From Magnetospirillum sulfuroxidans (GTDB taxonomy: Bacteria; Pseudomonadota; Alphaproteobacteria; Rhodospirillales; Magnetospirillaceae), in NCBI RefSeq assembly GCF_018224925.1, contig NZ_JAGTUF010000003.1:186001-250000 (forward strand): a DNA stretch of 64,000 nucleotides, written 5' to 3'. Shown piece after piece: positions 1 through 8,699 of this stretch (positions within the stretch are counted from its first letter, which is position 1; the number at the start of each line of letters is the position of its first letter). The notes below the pieces were generated by a model. That model ran no database searches. It saw nothing but the letters and a program-made list of their open reading frames with translations, and was not told where the DNA came from. The position numbers and the translations under genes were made by a program.

Positions 1-1
1 G

Positions 2-1480
2 GTGATTGCCGCCGGCCGGCCGCTGACCGGGGCCGACATGGCGGTGCTGGGCGAATTTCGCGGCCGGGTGCTGGGGGCGTGGGAATTCGCTCGCATTTTG
101 GCGCGCCAACAAAATCTGAACACGGCCATGGCCGCCCCCGTCGCCGAGATCGAACAGCAATATTTCGGCACTTTCGAACGTCTGCGCGCCTCGGTTCATC
201 AGGCGGGGCAAGCGGGACAGGCCTATCCGCTTGCGGCCGGCGATTGGTTCGCCGCCGCCACCGCCGCCATGGCCACCATAACCAAGGCGCAGGCGGCGGC
301 GGCGCAGTTGGCGGTCACGGTGACCGCCAACCAGCAGACCGAGGCTTCGCGGGTTCTGATCATGTCCATTGGCGCGGCGGCAATCGCCTTGTCTCTGTGT
401 CTGTTGGGGTTGGTGGTGACCCAAAACCGGGTGATCGGTCCGGTCCGAGGCATGGAGCGGACCATGACCCGATTGTCCGGCGGCGATCTGGACGCCGAGG
501 TGCTGGGTGACCGGCGTCATGACGAAATCGGGGCCATGGCGCGGGCGCTTCGGGTGTTCCGCGATACCATGCGTGAGGCGGCGGGCTTGCGCCAACAGCA
601 GGAAAATGCTCGGCAATTGCAGGCCGAGGAACGCCGTCAGGCGCTGTTGGAGATGGCCGACACCTTAGAGGTAAACGTTCAAGGAATTGTCGGCGAGGTG
701 GTGACCGCAGCGACCCAGCTGAATTCCCATTCTCTCAGCCTGTCGGCTTTGGCCCGTCAGGCGCAGGAACAGACCGGCGCCGCCGCCGGAGCTTCGGAAG
801 CGGCCTCGGGCAGTGTGCAGACGGTGGCTTCGGCCGCCGAGGAATTGTCGGCGTCGATTGCCGAGATTTCCCGTCAGGTGGGCGATTCCGCCACGTTCTC
901 GCAAGAGGCGGTGGCGGAATTGGGGCATACCAATGCCAGTATGGAAAGCCTGCTGGAGGCGGTCAGCCGTGTCGGCGAGGTGACCAGCCTCATCAGTCAG
1001 ATTGCCAGCCAGACCAATCTGTTGGCGTTGAACGCCACCATCGAGGCGGCACGGGCGGGCGAAGCGGGCAAGGGATTCGCCGTGGTCGCCAACGAGGTCA
1101 AGGCCCTGGCCAATCAGACGGCCAAGGCCACCGACGAGATCGCCCAGCAGATCAGCGCCATTCAGGCCACCACCTCGGTCGCCGCCGGGGCCATGGATCT
1201 GGTCGGCGGCACCATCCGTCGCATCCATGAAACCGCCGCCGCCATCAGTGTGGCGGTCGAACAGCAAGGGGCGGCCACCAGCGAAATTGCTCGGTCGGTG
1301 TCCATGGCCGCCGCCGGCTCGCACCAGGTCTGCGACAATATCGGCGGCCTTTCCCAAGCCGCCAACGAGACCCATGCCCAGGCCGATCACGTCCATGACG
1401 CTTCGGAAGTGCTGTCCAGCCAGGCCGAACGCTTGCGCGCGGCTTTGGGCCATTTTCTCGATGGTTTGCGCGCGGCTTGA
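2..1480 (+). CDS. Methyl-accepting chemotaxis protein, 5' end cut by the window
   Basis: Chemoreceptor that would control CheA autophosphorylation from the inner membrane. A transmembrane segment lies at about residues 117-140, then a HAMP domain (about 141-195) with its P-x-R/DEIG signature, then a long methyl-accepting coiled coil. The coil's hairpin tip carries the near-universal [18 protein letters not shown] motif. Only the second membrane segment and part of the periplasmic sensing helices are visible. The first membrane helix must lie upstream of base 1, so the GTG at base 2 is not taken as the true start. The ligand cannot be predicted: the visible periplasmic part is all-helical and Ala-rich, like four-helix-bundle sensors. 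No che genes are nearby, so it is probably an orphan receptor. Confidence 0.93.
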   Translation: MIAAGRPLTGADMAVLGEFRGRVLGAWEFARILARQQNLNTAMAAPVAEIEQQYFGTFERLRASVHQAGQAGQAYPLAAGDWFAAATAAMATITKAQAAAAQLAVTVTANQQTEASRVLIMSIGAAAIALSLCLLGLVVTQNRVIGPVRGMERTMTRLSGGDLDAEVLGDRRHDEIGAMARALRVFRDTMREAAGLRQQQENARQLQAEERRQALLEMADTLEVNVQGIVGEVVTAATQLNSHSLSLSALARQAQEQTGAAAGASEAASGSVQTVASAAEELSASIAEISRQVGDSATFSQEAVAELGHTNASMESLLEAVSRVGEVTSLISQIASQTNLLALNATIEAARAGEAGKGFAVVANEVKALANQTAKATDEIAQQISAIQATTSVAAGAMDLVGGTIRRIHETAAAISVAVEQQGAATSEIARSVSMAAAGSHQVCDNIGGLSQAANETHAQADHVHDASEVLSSQAERLRAALGHFLDGLRAA

Positions 1481-1532
1481 CCTGGGGGCGGGGGTGTGGC
1501 GCAATGCGCCCATTCTGACGGAGGGTCTGTCT

Positions 1533-1814
1533 TTGTTTCCGCGTCTTGCCGCCTGCTTGTGCTTGGTCTTGGCTGGGGCCGGTTGTTCCGCCGCCTCGGT
1601 GCCCTGGCAACATCCGACCGCGCCGAAGGATCAATGGAGATCCGATTACAATAGCTGTCGCCGATGGGCCGACGAGCAGGTCGGCTATCGGGAAAGCGAA
1701 GCCGACAGCAATTTCCGCGATTATGACCGCGCCCAGGCGCGCAAGCGCATCAACGCCTATTTGGATATGTGCATGCGTGACCGCGGCTACGTTCCCGTTC
1801 GCCCCAGCCGATGA
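1533..1814 (+). CDS. Small exported protein, possible lipoprotein
   Basis: Unrecognised protein of 93 residues. I start it at TTG 1533 because GGAGGG sits 7 bases upstream and the protein then opens with a clean signal peptide; an in-frame ATG at 1461 would overlap the chemoreceptor and bury the signal. The hydrophobic stretch ends in AGAGC, with Cys18 a possible lipid-attachment site, although the -3 position is not the usual Leu. The mature part is short, charged and Arg/Tyr/Asp-rich, with Cys residues in NSCRRW and DMCMRD that could form a disulfide. Its stop overlaps the next start (ATGA), so the two are probably co-translated. Function unknown. Confidence 0.6.
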   Translation: MFPRLAACLCLVLAGAGCSAASVPWQHPTAPKDQWRSDYNSCRRWADEQVGYRESEADSNFRDYDRAQARKRINAYLDMCMRDRGYVPVRPSR

Positions 1815-1825
1815 AAAGGATGTCC

Positions 1826-2260
1826 ATGCGCGTTTTCGCTTTGGCGCTTTGCCTGTGCGCGTCCCTGCCTGCCCTGGCGCAGGAATTGCCGCAATTCCCC
1901 AAGGCCGGCCCGCCCGGTTCCCTGCCCGAGCCGCTGTGCGACACCGCCTTGGCCAATAATGGCGAATGGCTGGTCGGGCGTTGGGTCAGTCCGCAAAGCC
2001 GGTGGGAATTTCATCGCCAAGGCACCGCCCTGGTGTGGTCGCTGGAACGCAAGGGCAGCATCAATGACGGCCTGGGCTGGAGCGAAGGCACCCGCTTTGA
2101 CGGTAATGTCGACGCGGTCAGCGGCTGCACCTTCTCCATCAGTGCCGGCGGTGGCCAATTCGTCATGGAAGGCGTGCTCACCGATGGCGGCAAGGTGTTC
2201 GGCGTCGCCGCCAACGCCAAGGGCAACAGCGCCCGCTTCATCCTGCGGCGCGAGCGCTGA
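1826..2260 (+). CDS. Secreted hypothetical protein
   Basis: Function not recognised. Three in-frame ATGs lie at 1811, 1820 and 1826. I prefer 1826, because AAGGA lies 5 bases upstream and the protein then begins directly with a signal peptide (MRVFALALCLCASLPALAQ) and a likely cleavage after ALA. The mature part is about 125 residues, has two cysteines (in PLCDTA and SGCTFS) that may pair, and alternates Gly/Trp-rich strands (WVSPQSRWEF, GWSEGTRF) like a small beta-sandwich or lipocalin-type fold. It follows the preceding lipoprotein-like gene with overlapping stop and start codons, and transcription ends at a perfect hairpin just after the stop. Confidence 0.7.
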   Translation: MRVFALALCLCASLPALAQELPQFPKAGPPGSLPEPLCDTALANNGEWLVGRWVSPQSRWEFHRQGTALVWSLERKGSINDGLGWSEGTRFDGNVDAVSGCTFSISAGGGQFVMEGVLTDGGKVFGVAANAKGNSARFILRRER

Positions 2261-2263
2261 TAT

Positions 2264-2304
2264 GACCAAATCCCGATGAGGTGGGGCCTCATCGGGATTT
2301 GGTC
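2264..2304. terminator. Bidirectional terminator hairpin
   Basis: A perfect 18-bp inverted repeat (2264-2281 with 2287-2304) around a TGGGG loop. It lies between two convergent genes, beginning 3 bases after the plus-strand stop and ending immediately before the minus-strand stop. There is no long T-tract on either side, but stem length and position support a shared terminator. Confidence 0.75.
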
Positions 2305-3447
2305 TCAATAGGCGCGCAGGTCGGCGGCGATCTGGCGGCTGCGGCTCAACTGACGCGGGGTCATGCCCTTGGCCAGCGTGTCGCGGGATTCTTCCGCATC
2401 CTTTAAGCCGGCGCTGGCGGCCATGTCGTAATTGACCCAGGCCCGCACCGGATCGGGGGCGAAAAATCCTTGGCCGACGACGGCCAGGTCAGCCAGCCAT
2501 TTCATCGCCTGGGGCTCGCCGGCCAAGGCCGATATGGACAGCCAACGGATGGCTTGCGACAAGTCGAAAGGCAGATCGCGGCCGTTCAGATAAGCCTCGC
2601 CCAAGATCAGCGCCGCCTGCGGGTGTCCGTGCTCGGCCGCGTGGGTCAGCCAGAATTCGCCATGGATCATCCCCGGACGCATGATATCGGCCCGCCGGTC
2701 GCCGCCGGCCGCCTGTTCGGCCGCGTCGCGGGTCGGATACAGGCGGTCGCGCTCGGTGTTGTCCTTTTCGCGTCCGGCATCCTTGAACAACAAACGCCAT
2801 GCCGCCGGTTCGGCCAGCAGCATGCTGCCCAGGCGGTATTGCGCCTCGGCGCTGCCGGCGATGGCGGCGATGCGATACCAGCGTTGCGCCTTGGCGTGAT
2901 CGACGATCATGCCTTCGCCGAATTCGTAGATCCGGCCCAAGGCCAGGATGGCGCGGATGTTGTCCTCGCCAGCCATCTGTTCCAGCCAACGCACCCCGGC
3001 GGGACCACCGATGGAGCCGGTCTGGCCGTCCAAATACAGGCTCAGGAAGCGTTGCCGGGCTTCGGCCTGCCCCAGATCGCCGGCGCGGTACCACCAATTG
3101 GCCGCTTCCTGCGGGTCGCGCTTGCCGAACCAGCCTTGTTCGAAGCCCTTGGCCAGGGCGGCGGCGGCGGCGGCGTGGCCGTTGCTGGCGGCCAGGGTCA
3201 GCCAATCGACCGCTTGCGCCGGGTTCTTCTTGATACGCTTGTCGCCGTTCAGCAGGCTCATCCCCAGATCATATTGTGCCTGGATATCGCCTTCGGCCGC
3301 CAATTGAACAAGGCTGGGCTTGGCCGGGGTGGCGGATTTGGCGACGGGCTTGGCGGTGGGGGCCGATTTGGCGGCCGGCTTGCCTTGCGCCATGGCCGGG
3401 CCAGAGATGGCGGCGGCGAGCACGGCGACGATGACGGCAATCCTCAT
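2305..3447 (-). CDS. Exported Sel1-repeat (TPR-like) protein
   Basis: Solenoid protein of about 380 residues, probably periplasmic, used as a protein-protein interaction scaffold. I start it at ATG 3447 because this gives a normal signal peptide (MRIAVIVAVLAAAISGPAMAQ); upstream in-frame starts (3489, 3585) put about 15-45 unlikely residues before it. A Lys/Ala/Pro linker follows (residues about 22-45). Then come at least six Sel1-type units, recognised by A-x-x-x-LG-x-x-Y/L-x-x-G patterns such as AQYDLGMSLLNGD and AEAQYRLGSMLL. Sel1 proteins in alphaproteobacteria take part in envelope signalling, polysaccharide production and symbiosis, but nothing here identifies the partner. Confidence 0.85.
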   Translation of the reverse strand: MRIAVIVAVLAAAISGPAMAQGKPAAKSAPTAKPVAKSATPAKPSLVQLAAEGDIQAQYDLGMSLLNGDKRIKKNPAQAVDWLTLAASNGHAAAAAALAKGFEQGWFGKRDPQEAANWWYRAGDLGQAEARQRFLSLYLDGQTGSIGGPAGVRWLEQMAGEDNIRAILALGRIYEFGEGMIVDHAKAQRWYRIAAIAGSAEAQYRLGSMLLAEPAAWRLLFKDAGREKDNTERDRLYPTRDAAEQAAGGDRRADIMRPGMIHGEFWLTHAAEHGHPQAALILGEAYLNGRDLPFDLSQAIRWLSISALAGEPQAMKWLADLAVVGQGFFAPDPVRAWVNYDMAASAGLKDAEESRDTLAKGMTPRQLSRSRQIAADLRAY

Positions 3448-3521
3448 GGAAGCGGCGCTTTCGTGAAAAACGTGAAGGTCGGGGCGCATGATTCCACAGC
3501 CCCCGGTCAGTGTAAATGAGC

Positions 3522-3812
3522 CTATGAAAGGATTGTGTCGATCGTATGAGCGAGCGTGATGTCCTTGCCGCTTAACCCGTTGCAATCATGAGTGCTGAGG
3601 ATGATGGTGACACGGTTGTAGACGTTGCTCCATTCCGGGTGGTGGTCCTGCCTTTCGGCAGCCAAGGCGACGCGGGTCATGAAGGCGAAGGCTTGGGAAA
3701 AGTCCTTGAAAGTAAAAGATTTCTCGATGGCGTCGCGGTCCGGGCATATTTTCCAGCCGGAAAGTCCGGCCAAGGCCCGGGATCGTTCGTCATGGCGCAA
3801 GGATTGGATCAT
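3522..3812 (-). CDS. phhB: 4a-hydroxytetrahydrobiopterin dehydratase (PCD/DCoH family)
   Basis: Dehydrates 4a-hydroxytetrahydropterin during pterin recycling; in bacteria it may also support molybdopterin-type cofactor metabolism. The family signature is clear: residues [19 protein letters not shown] hold the catalytic His pair with Pro-Glu-Trp, followed by L-x-T-H-x-x-x-G-L-S. From ATG 3812 the protein has 96 residues, the usual family size; longer in-frame starts up to 3950 would run into the start of the divergent neighbour. No phenylalanine hydroxylase gene is adjacent, so the pathway cannot be read from context. The symbol is by family only. Confidence 0.88.
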   Translation of the reverse strand: MIQSLRHDERSRALAGLSGWKICPDRDAIEKSFTFKDFSQAFAFMTRVALAAERQDHHPEWSNVYNRVTIILSTHDCNGLSGKDITLAHTIDTILS

Positions 3813-3891
3813 GATGGAACTCGCCTGCGGTTTACCCATTTGGTAATGGGCACCCTTCACGGCAGGTTCAAGGCAGGGTAAGGTAATAGCC

Positions 3892-4305
3892 ATGTCACGT
3901 CTCATCCCCCCGCACACGGTTCCGCCGACTTTGGCCGATCTGGAAACCATCGCCCACGCAGCCTTCGCCGAAATCCCCGAGGAATTGCGCGCTTATGCCG
4001 CCGACGTGGTGATCCGGGTCGAAGATTTCCCCGACGAAGACACCGAGCAGGAAATGGAGCTGGAAACCCCGTTCGACCTGCTGGGGCTGTATCGCGGCGT
4101 CGCCTTGCCGTTGACCAGTTTTTCCACCACCGGTCCGCGGACCGATGTGGATATGATTTACCTGTATCGTCGTCCCATTCTGGATTACTGGTGCGAAACC
4201 GGCGAGGACCTGACATCGCTGGTCATGCATGTCTTGATTCACGAGATCGGCCATCATTTCGGTTTCAGTGATGACGACATGGAGCGGATCGAGGACGAAG
4301 CTTGA
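3892..4305 (+). CDS. Minimal zinc metallopeptidase (HExxH, minigluzincin type)
   Basis: Small cytoplasmic metallopeptidase-like protein of 137 residues. The zinc site is [14 protein letters not shown] near the C-terminus: the two His and catalytic Glu of HExxH, then an acidic helix ([10 protein letters not shown]) that supplies the third ligand in this family. The rest is a compact acidic alpha/beta fold with no signal peptide. Its stop overlaps the TTG of the next gene (TTGA), a Lon-like protease, so the two are probably translationally coupled and may act in one proteolytic process. The substrate is unknown. The zinc motif is seen directly; the family name is from knowledge of such 130-140-residue proteins. 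Confidence 0.85.
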   Translation: MSRLIPPHTVPPTLADLETIAHAAFAEIPEELRAYAADVVIRVEDFPDEDTEQEMELETPFDLLGLYRGVALPLTSFSTTGPRTDVDMIYLYRRPILDYWCETGEDLTSLVMHVLIHEIGHHFGFSDDDMERIEDEA

Positions 4306-6722
4306 GCGGAGATCAGCCGGTGTCGTTGTCGCCTTTGCCGCCCGAACGCCTGTTCACCCGTTGCGACCCGCACTCGCTGCCGTTCCAAAGCACGGCCGAA
4401 TTGGCCGATGCCGATGACGCCATCGGCCAAGAGCGGGCCATGGAGGCGATCAGCTTTGCCATGGGCATGCGCCATCGCGGCTTCAACCTGTTCGCCCTGG
4501 GGGCGGAAGGCACCGGCCGGCGTTCGCTGGTCATGCGTCTGCTGAGCCGGCAAGCAACCGAGCGCCCGGCGCCCGGCGATTGGGTCTATATCAACGATTT
4601 CGAGCAAAACCAGCGCCCGAAAGCCCTCAGCTTGCCCGCGGGCCGGGCGATCCTTTTGAAAAAGGACATGGATTGGCTGATTGGCGAGTTGGGGCAGGCC
4701 TTGCCCGCCGCCTTCGAAGCCGAGGAATACCGCAACCGCCGTCAAGCCATCGAAGACGCGCTGAAGGAACGGCAAGAGCAAGCCTTTGGCGCCATCGCCC
4801 ATGACGCGGGGAAAAATGGCGTGGCGCTGGTCCGCACGCCGGTGGGGCTGGCCTTGGCGCCGATGAAGGACACGGAGGTTTTGTCGCCCGAGCAATTCAA
4901 GCAATTGCCCGACGACCAGCAAGACCGTTTCAAGACCGATATGGCGGCGTTGCAGGAAAAGCTGGAGGCCACCCTTAAGCTGGTGCCGAAATGGGAGCGT
5001 GAATCCCGCGCCAGCTTGCGGGCGTTGGATCATGACGTGGTCGCCTTCGCCATCGAGCATCTGCTGGACGAACTGATCGCCAAATATTCCGATCTGCCGG
5101 CGGTGTTGACCTATCTGACCGCGGTGGCCGCCGACGTCGCCGCCAATGTCACTGATTTCCTTGGCGATGACGACCGTTCCGCCAAGGTGCGGCGGAGCTT
5201 GGGCGGGGACGCCTTTCGCCGCTATCGGGTCAATGTGCTGGTCGATAACGATCAGACCCAAGGCGCCCCGGTGGTCTATGAGGATTATCCAACCCAGCCC
5301 AATCTGATCGGGCGGATTGAGCATCTGGCCCAGTTCGGGGCGCTGATCACCGATTTCAATCTGATCCGCGCCGGCTCGTTGCATAAGGCCAATGGCGGTT
5401 TCCTGGTCATGGACGCGCGTAAGCTGCTGATGAATCCCTTCGCCTGGGAGGATTTGAAGCGGGCCTTGAAGGTGCGTGAAGTGCGGATCGAAAGTCCGGG
5501 CCAGTCCATGGGGATATTGTCCACGTTCAGTTTAGAGCCCGCGCCCATCGCCTTGGATCTCAAGGTGGTGCTGATCGGCGACCCCATGCTCTATTACCAA
5601 TTGTCGCACCATGATCCGGAATTTTCCGAGCTGTTCAAGGTTGCCGCCGATTTCGACTGGCGCATGGATCGCTCGCCCCAGGCGGTGCTGGAACTGGCCC
5701 GTTCAGTGGCGACGCTGACCCGCAAGGAAGGTCTGTTGCCGCTGGATCAAGGCGCCATGGCCCGCGTGGTCGAACAGGCGTCGCGGCTGGTCGAGGATGC
5801 GGAAAAGCTGTCGACCCACATGGCCTCGCTGGCCGATCTGGTGCGCGAGGCCGATCATTGGGCGATGCAAGACAAGGTCGGCATCATCGGTGCCGGTCAT
5901 GTCCAGCGGGCTATCGACGCCAGCATCCGCCGCCAGGACCGGGTGCGCGACAACGTTCAAGAAGAAATCCGCCGCGGCATCATTCATGTCGCCACCAGCG
6001 GCAGCGAAACCGGGCAAATCAATGCCCTGGCGGTACTGGAGCTGGGGAACTTCGCCTTTGGTCATCCCGCCCGCATCACCGCCCGCATCCATGCCGGCAA
6101 GGGTGACGTCATCGACATCGAGCGCGAAATCGATTTGGGCGGGCCGCTGCACGGCAAGGGGGTCTTGATCCTGTCCGGCTTCCTGGCCGCCCGGTTCGGC
6201 GAAACCGAACCGCTTTCCGTATCGGCGTCGCTGGTGTTCGAACAATCCTATGGCGGCGTTGACGGCGATTCGGCCTCGTCGGCCGAACTTTACGTCTTGC
6301 TGTCGGCTTTGTCCGGGGTGCCGATCCGTCAGGATTTGGCGGTGACCGGCTCGGTCGATCAGTTCGGCCGGATCCAGGCGATCGGGGGCGTCAACGAAAA
6401 GATCGAGGGCTTTTTTGATCTTTGTGTCTCGCGTGGTCTGAGCGGCAGCCAAGGGGTGCTGATTCCGGCCAGCAACAGCGCCCATCTGATGTTGCGCGCC
6501 GATGTGGTCGAAGCCTGCCGCCAGGGTCGCTTCGCCATCTATCCGGTTGAGCATGTGGATCAAGGCATCGAAGTGCTGACCGGCGTACCGGCGGGCGAGG
6601 CTGACGAGAACGGGCGTTATCCGGTGGGGAGCGTCAACCGCAAGATCCAGGCCCGCTTGGCGGCCTTCCTGCATCGGCCAGAACGATTGTTGGACCGCGA
6701 TAAAAAGCCCGAGCTGGATTGA
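4302..6722 (+). CDS. Lon-like ATP-dependent serine protease (AAA_32 plus S16)
   Basis: AAA+ protease of about 800 residues belonging to the LonB/AAA_32 group rather than to classical LonA. The N-terminal part has a P-loop variant (GAEGTGRRSL, about residue 67). The middle contains long helices and a second ATPase segment (GGFLVMDARKLL). The C-terminus is a Lon protease domain. The catalytic dyad is visible as Ser657 in GDSASSAE and Lys700 in GVNEKIEG, 43 residues apart as in E. coli Lon. There is no LonA N-terminal substrate domain. TTG 4302 overlaps the upstream stop. GTG 4320, with GGAGA 7 bases before it, is an equally good start and would shorten the protein by six residues. It probably degrades misfolded or regulatory proteins. 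Confidence 0.92.
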   Translation: MSGDQPVSLSPLPPERLFTRCDPHSLPFQSTAELADADDAIGQERAMEAISFAMGMRHRGFNLFALGAEGTGRRSLVMRLLSRQATERPAPGDWVYINDFEQNQRPKALSLPAGRAILLKKDMDWLIGELGQALPAAFEAEEYRNRRQAIEDALKERQEQAFGAIAHDAGKNGVALVRTPVGLALAPMKDTEVLSPEQFKQLPDDQQDRFKTDMAALQEKLEATLKLVPKWERESRASLRALDHDVVAFAIEHLLDELIAKYSDLPAVLTYLTAVAADVAANVTDFLGDDDRSAKVRRSLGGDAFRRYRVNVLVDNDQTQGAPVVYEDYPTQPNLIGRIEHLAQFGALITDFNLIRAGSLHKANGGFLVMDARKLLMNPFAWEDLKRALKVREVRIESPGQSMGILSTFSLEPAPIALDLKVVLIGDPMLYYQLSHHDPEFSELFKVAADFDWRMDRSPQAVLELARSVATLTRKEGLLPLDQGAMARVVEQASRLVEDAEKLSTHMASLADLVREADHWAMQDKVGIIGAGHVQRAIDASIRRQDRVRDNVQEEIRRGIIHVATSGSETGQINALAVLELGNFAFGHPARITARIHAGKGDVIDIEREIDLGGPLHGKGVLILSGFLAARFGETEPLSVSASLVFEQSYGGVDGDSASSAELYVLLSALSGVPIRQDLAVTGSVDQFGRIQAIGGVNEKIEGFFDLCVSRGLSGSQGVLIPASNSAHLMLRADVVEACRQGRFAIYPVEHVDQGIEVLTGVPAGEADENGRYPVGSVNRKIQARLAAFLHRPERLLDRDKKPELD

Positions 6723-6850
6723 TGCTGGTCGCGACCTGTTGCGTTTGGGCAACGCTGTGATTCATTTGACTCGGATTCGCACTCAGGGGCTTTGCACCGG
6801 CGGCGGCAACATTATATGAGTCCGCAATACATAGTGTGTCGTTGAAGGCC

Positions 6851-7456
6851 ATGATCCGAAATCTTGTCGCTTTATCCGTATGCCTGGTGATCGCCGCCCC
6901 CGCTTGGGCCGGCGAGGCGGTGCGGCCGCGTCTGGTTCCTGGCGGTGGCTCCATCGGCTTGCCGGCTTTGGCTGGTGACAATAAAGTGGCGGTTTATTCC
7001 CTTGGCGGCTTTAGTCTGGGTTCCATCGCGGCGCCGCTGGCGACGGCGGCCGATGGCGTTGCCGCCATCGACGGTATGGCGGTCGGCGGCTATGCCGCTT
7101 ATTCCAGCGATTGGGGCCGGGTGACGTCGTCGTTGAAAAGCGGCAACGGCAACGGCGTTGCCGATCTTACCGCCAGCCAGCACGTTTCGCCGTTGGGCCT
7201 GGACGGGCTTGCCGCCCTCAGTCTTGGCTATCAATGGACCCAAGCGGCGGGTTTCAGCCTTAATCCGGCGCAGATGGGCGTTTCCAGCGGCGCATTGGGC
7301 CAAGCCAGTGACCTGTCGCTATCGCTGTCCTTCACCCACGAACTGACGCCGTCCTTCAGCCTGGGCGGTTTCGCTGCCGCCAGCCGGGGTGAGGACGCCG
7401 CCAGCCTGCCTAATTCCGGCCTGCATTTCGGCGCCGGGCTGGAACTGAAGTTCTGA
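6851..7456 (+). CDS. Exported hypothetical protein, possible outer-membrane barrel
   Basis: About 201 residues with a signal peptide (MIRNLVALSVCLVIAAPAWAGE). The mature part is very rich in Gly, Ala and Ser with regularly alternating hydrophobic residues. It has a repeated beat of short strands (LSLGYQWTQ, LSLSLSFTHELT, LGGFAAASRGED) and ends in FGAGLELKF, a C-terminal Phe strand typical of proteins inserted by the BAM machinery. I infer a small outer-membrane beta-barrel or barrel-like protein; no specific family is recognised. GTG 6836 is an alternative start, but 6851 gives the cleaner signal peptide. Upstream and downstream spacing suggests a single-gene unit. Confidence 0.7.
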   Translation: MIRNLVALSVCLVIAAPAWAGEAVRPRLVPGGGSIGLPALAGDNKVAVYSLGGFSLGSIAAPLATAADGVAAIDGMAVGGYAAYSSDWGRVTSSLKSGNGNGVADLTASQHVSPLGLDGLAALSLGYQWTQAAGFSLNPAQMGVSSGALGQASDLSLSLSFTHELTPSFSLGGFAAASRGEDAASLPNSGLHFGAGLELKF

Positions 7457-7501
7457 TGCGTTCGGTCTGCGACGCATTTCCTGTCAAAGCAGAATAAGTA
7501 T

Positions 7502-8497
7502 TTATTGAGCGTCGCTATCCCAGGCATTGCTGAAAATATCCCGCAATTCCGGTATTTTATTTGGAATGGCATGGTATTGAATTGCCGCATTCTTAATTGC
7601 TTTGTATCTGTGGTCTAATTCGTTCCAGGCATTCTTGTCTGTCCTCGGCCATATGTCTTGCACATGTCCGGCTTCATTTAGCCTGAATGTTGCGATAATA
7701 GAATCATCACAGATCATGAAAGTTTCCTGGAGTGGCCAGGATAGTTGTTTCTTGACTAATTCAATACTTTCGTTCGCGAACAAAATGTGGAATTGAACCC
7801 CATATTTCAGGTGGAGTTTGAATGCTTCTCTAAATGTCAGGCAGTCTTCTTTGTCCTTTACAATAAATATTCTTTCCATGCTGACAGATGATTCGAATGG
7901 CTTTAGTTGAATGTTGTGTGCTGCAAATATTTTTAATGTTTCTTCGAGTGCGCCATTTCCCATTAATCGTTCTGCGCAAATTCCATTGATAGCTCGGATG
8001 GAGCTCATGGATGAGGCTATAATCCGAGACCAAAATTTTGGGAATTCTTCAGCTGTGTAAGGGTGCTCAAGAAGTTTTGAGAAGCTTAGGTGGGCGCTGG
8101 CGTTTAAAACTATTTCCGATAAGTGGTTTATGTCTTTGTTGAAATTGGTGATGCTGGATTCTATATCAGATTTCATTTCTTTTATTGAATTTTCGATGTT
8201 AGTAAAGGTCTTGGCGTGAATTGCATCGTATTCTGTTGGTTCTTTCTCTTTTGATTGCCTTTGCATTGCGAGAAGGGCGAACATGTAAAGAATAATTGTT
8301 AGAAGGATCAAGTCTATAGTAATTTCTGAAATTTTATCTTTAACGATCCATGTAATAATCACCAGAGCTATGGGGGGGATCGTCGACATGAAGCCGGCCA
8401 GGGCAGTGTGAATGTTTTTGGATGCGCCCGTGGCAAAAATTTTGTGTATTTCAGCCACTTCCTTGATGCCATTCTCGCTCATCTCTACAATCGCCAT
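7502..8497 (-). CDS. AT-rich orphan membrane protein
   Basis: Not recognised. It encodes 331 residues with codon use unlike its neighbours: many AAA, ATT, TTT and AAT codons and a visibly low GC content. Two hydrophobic segments (about residues 34-52 and 59-78) are separated by a short charged loop. They are followed by a probable coiled coil (IENSIKEMKSDIESSITNFN region) and a soluble C-terminal domain of about 200 residues. That domain has short beta-like stretches (MERIFIVKDK, VQFHILFANESI, FMICDDSIIATFRL) recalling a degenerate nucleotide-binding or phospholipase-D-like fold, which is only a guess. A start at 8482 (MSENGIKEV) is also possible. Composition and isolation suggest horizontal acquisition. 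Confidence 0.75.
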   Translation of the reverse strand: MAIVEMSENGIKEVAEIHKIFATGASKNIHTALAGFMSTIPPIALVIITWIVKDKISEITIDLILLTIILYMFALLAMQRQSKEKEPTEYDAIHAKTFTNIENSIKEMKSDIESSITNFNKDINHLSEIVLNASAHLSFSKLLEHPYTAEEFPKFWSRIIASSMSSIRAINGICAERLMGNGALEETLKIFAAHNIQLKPFESSVSMERIFIVKDKEDCLTFREAFKLHLKYGVQFHILFANESIELVKKQLSWPLQETFMICDDSIIATFRLNEAGHVQDIWPRTDKNAWNELDHRYKAIKNAAIQYHAIPNKIPELRDIFSNAWDSDAQ

Positions 8498-8505
8498 ACA
8501 TTTTG

Positions 8506-8519
8506 TTGAGTTAACTCAA
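8506..8519. promoter_or_regulatory. Palindrome upstream of the AT-rich orphan gene
   Basis: A perfect 14-bp palindrome (TTGAGTTAACTCAA) lies 8 bases before the start codon of the minus-strand gene ending at 7502. Its place next to the likely promoter or leader would suit an operator, but no regulator is encoded nearby. Confidence 0.35.
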
Positions 8520-8644
8520 TAATATTTTTGTTCCGAGTGGATTGCAATCAAAGATGCATGTTCATAACGTGGTGATCTTCATTTAGGTTTTATCAATATT
8601 GATTCTCGTTCTGAATGACATTTGTTCTGTGGTTAAGGTGACAA

Positions 8645-8676
8645 AAAACCCCGCCGGATTGCTCCGGCGGGGTTTT
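8645..8676 (-). terminator. Intrinsic terminator of icd
   Basis: A 14-bp inverted repeat (8645-8658 with 8663-8676, loop TTGC) with a GC-rich core. On the minus strand it is followed by a run of T, so it ends icd transcription 24 bases past the stop codon. T-rich sequence on the other side may make it work in both directions. Confidence 0.85.
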
Positions 8677-8699
8677 CTTTACGGCGAAGCCGAAAGGGG

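Noticed and set aside
665-1513. 282-codon minus-strand frame opposite the chemoreceptor
   Set aside because: Gly/Arg-rich shadow of the conserved signalling domain.
6792-6818. Promoter before the exported protein at 6851 (TTGCAC and TATATG)
   Set aside because: Spacing is only 15 bases and the -10 match is poor; not strong enough to list.
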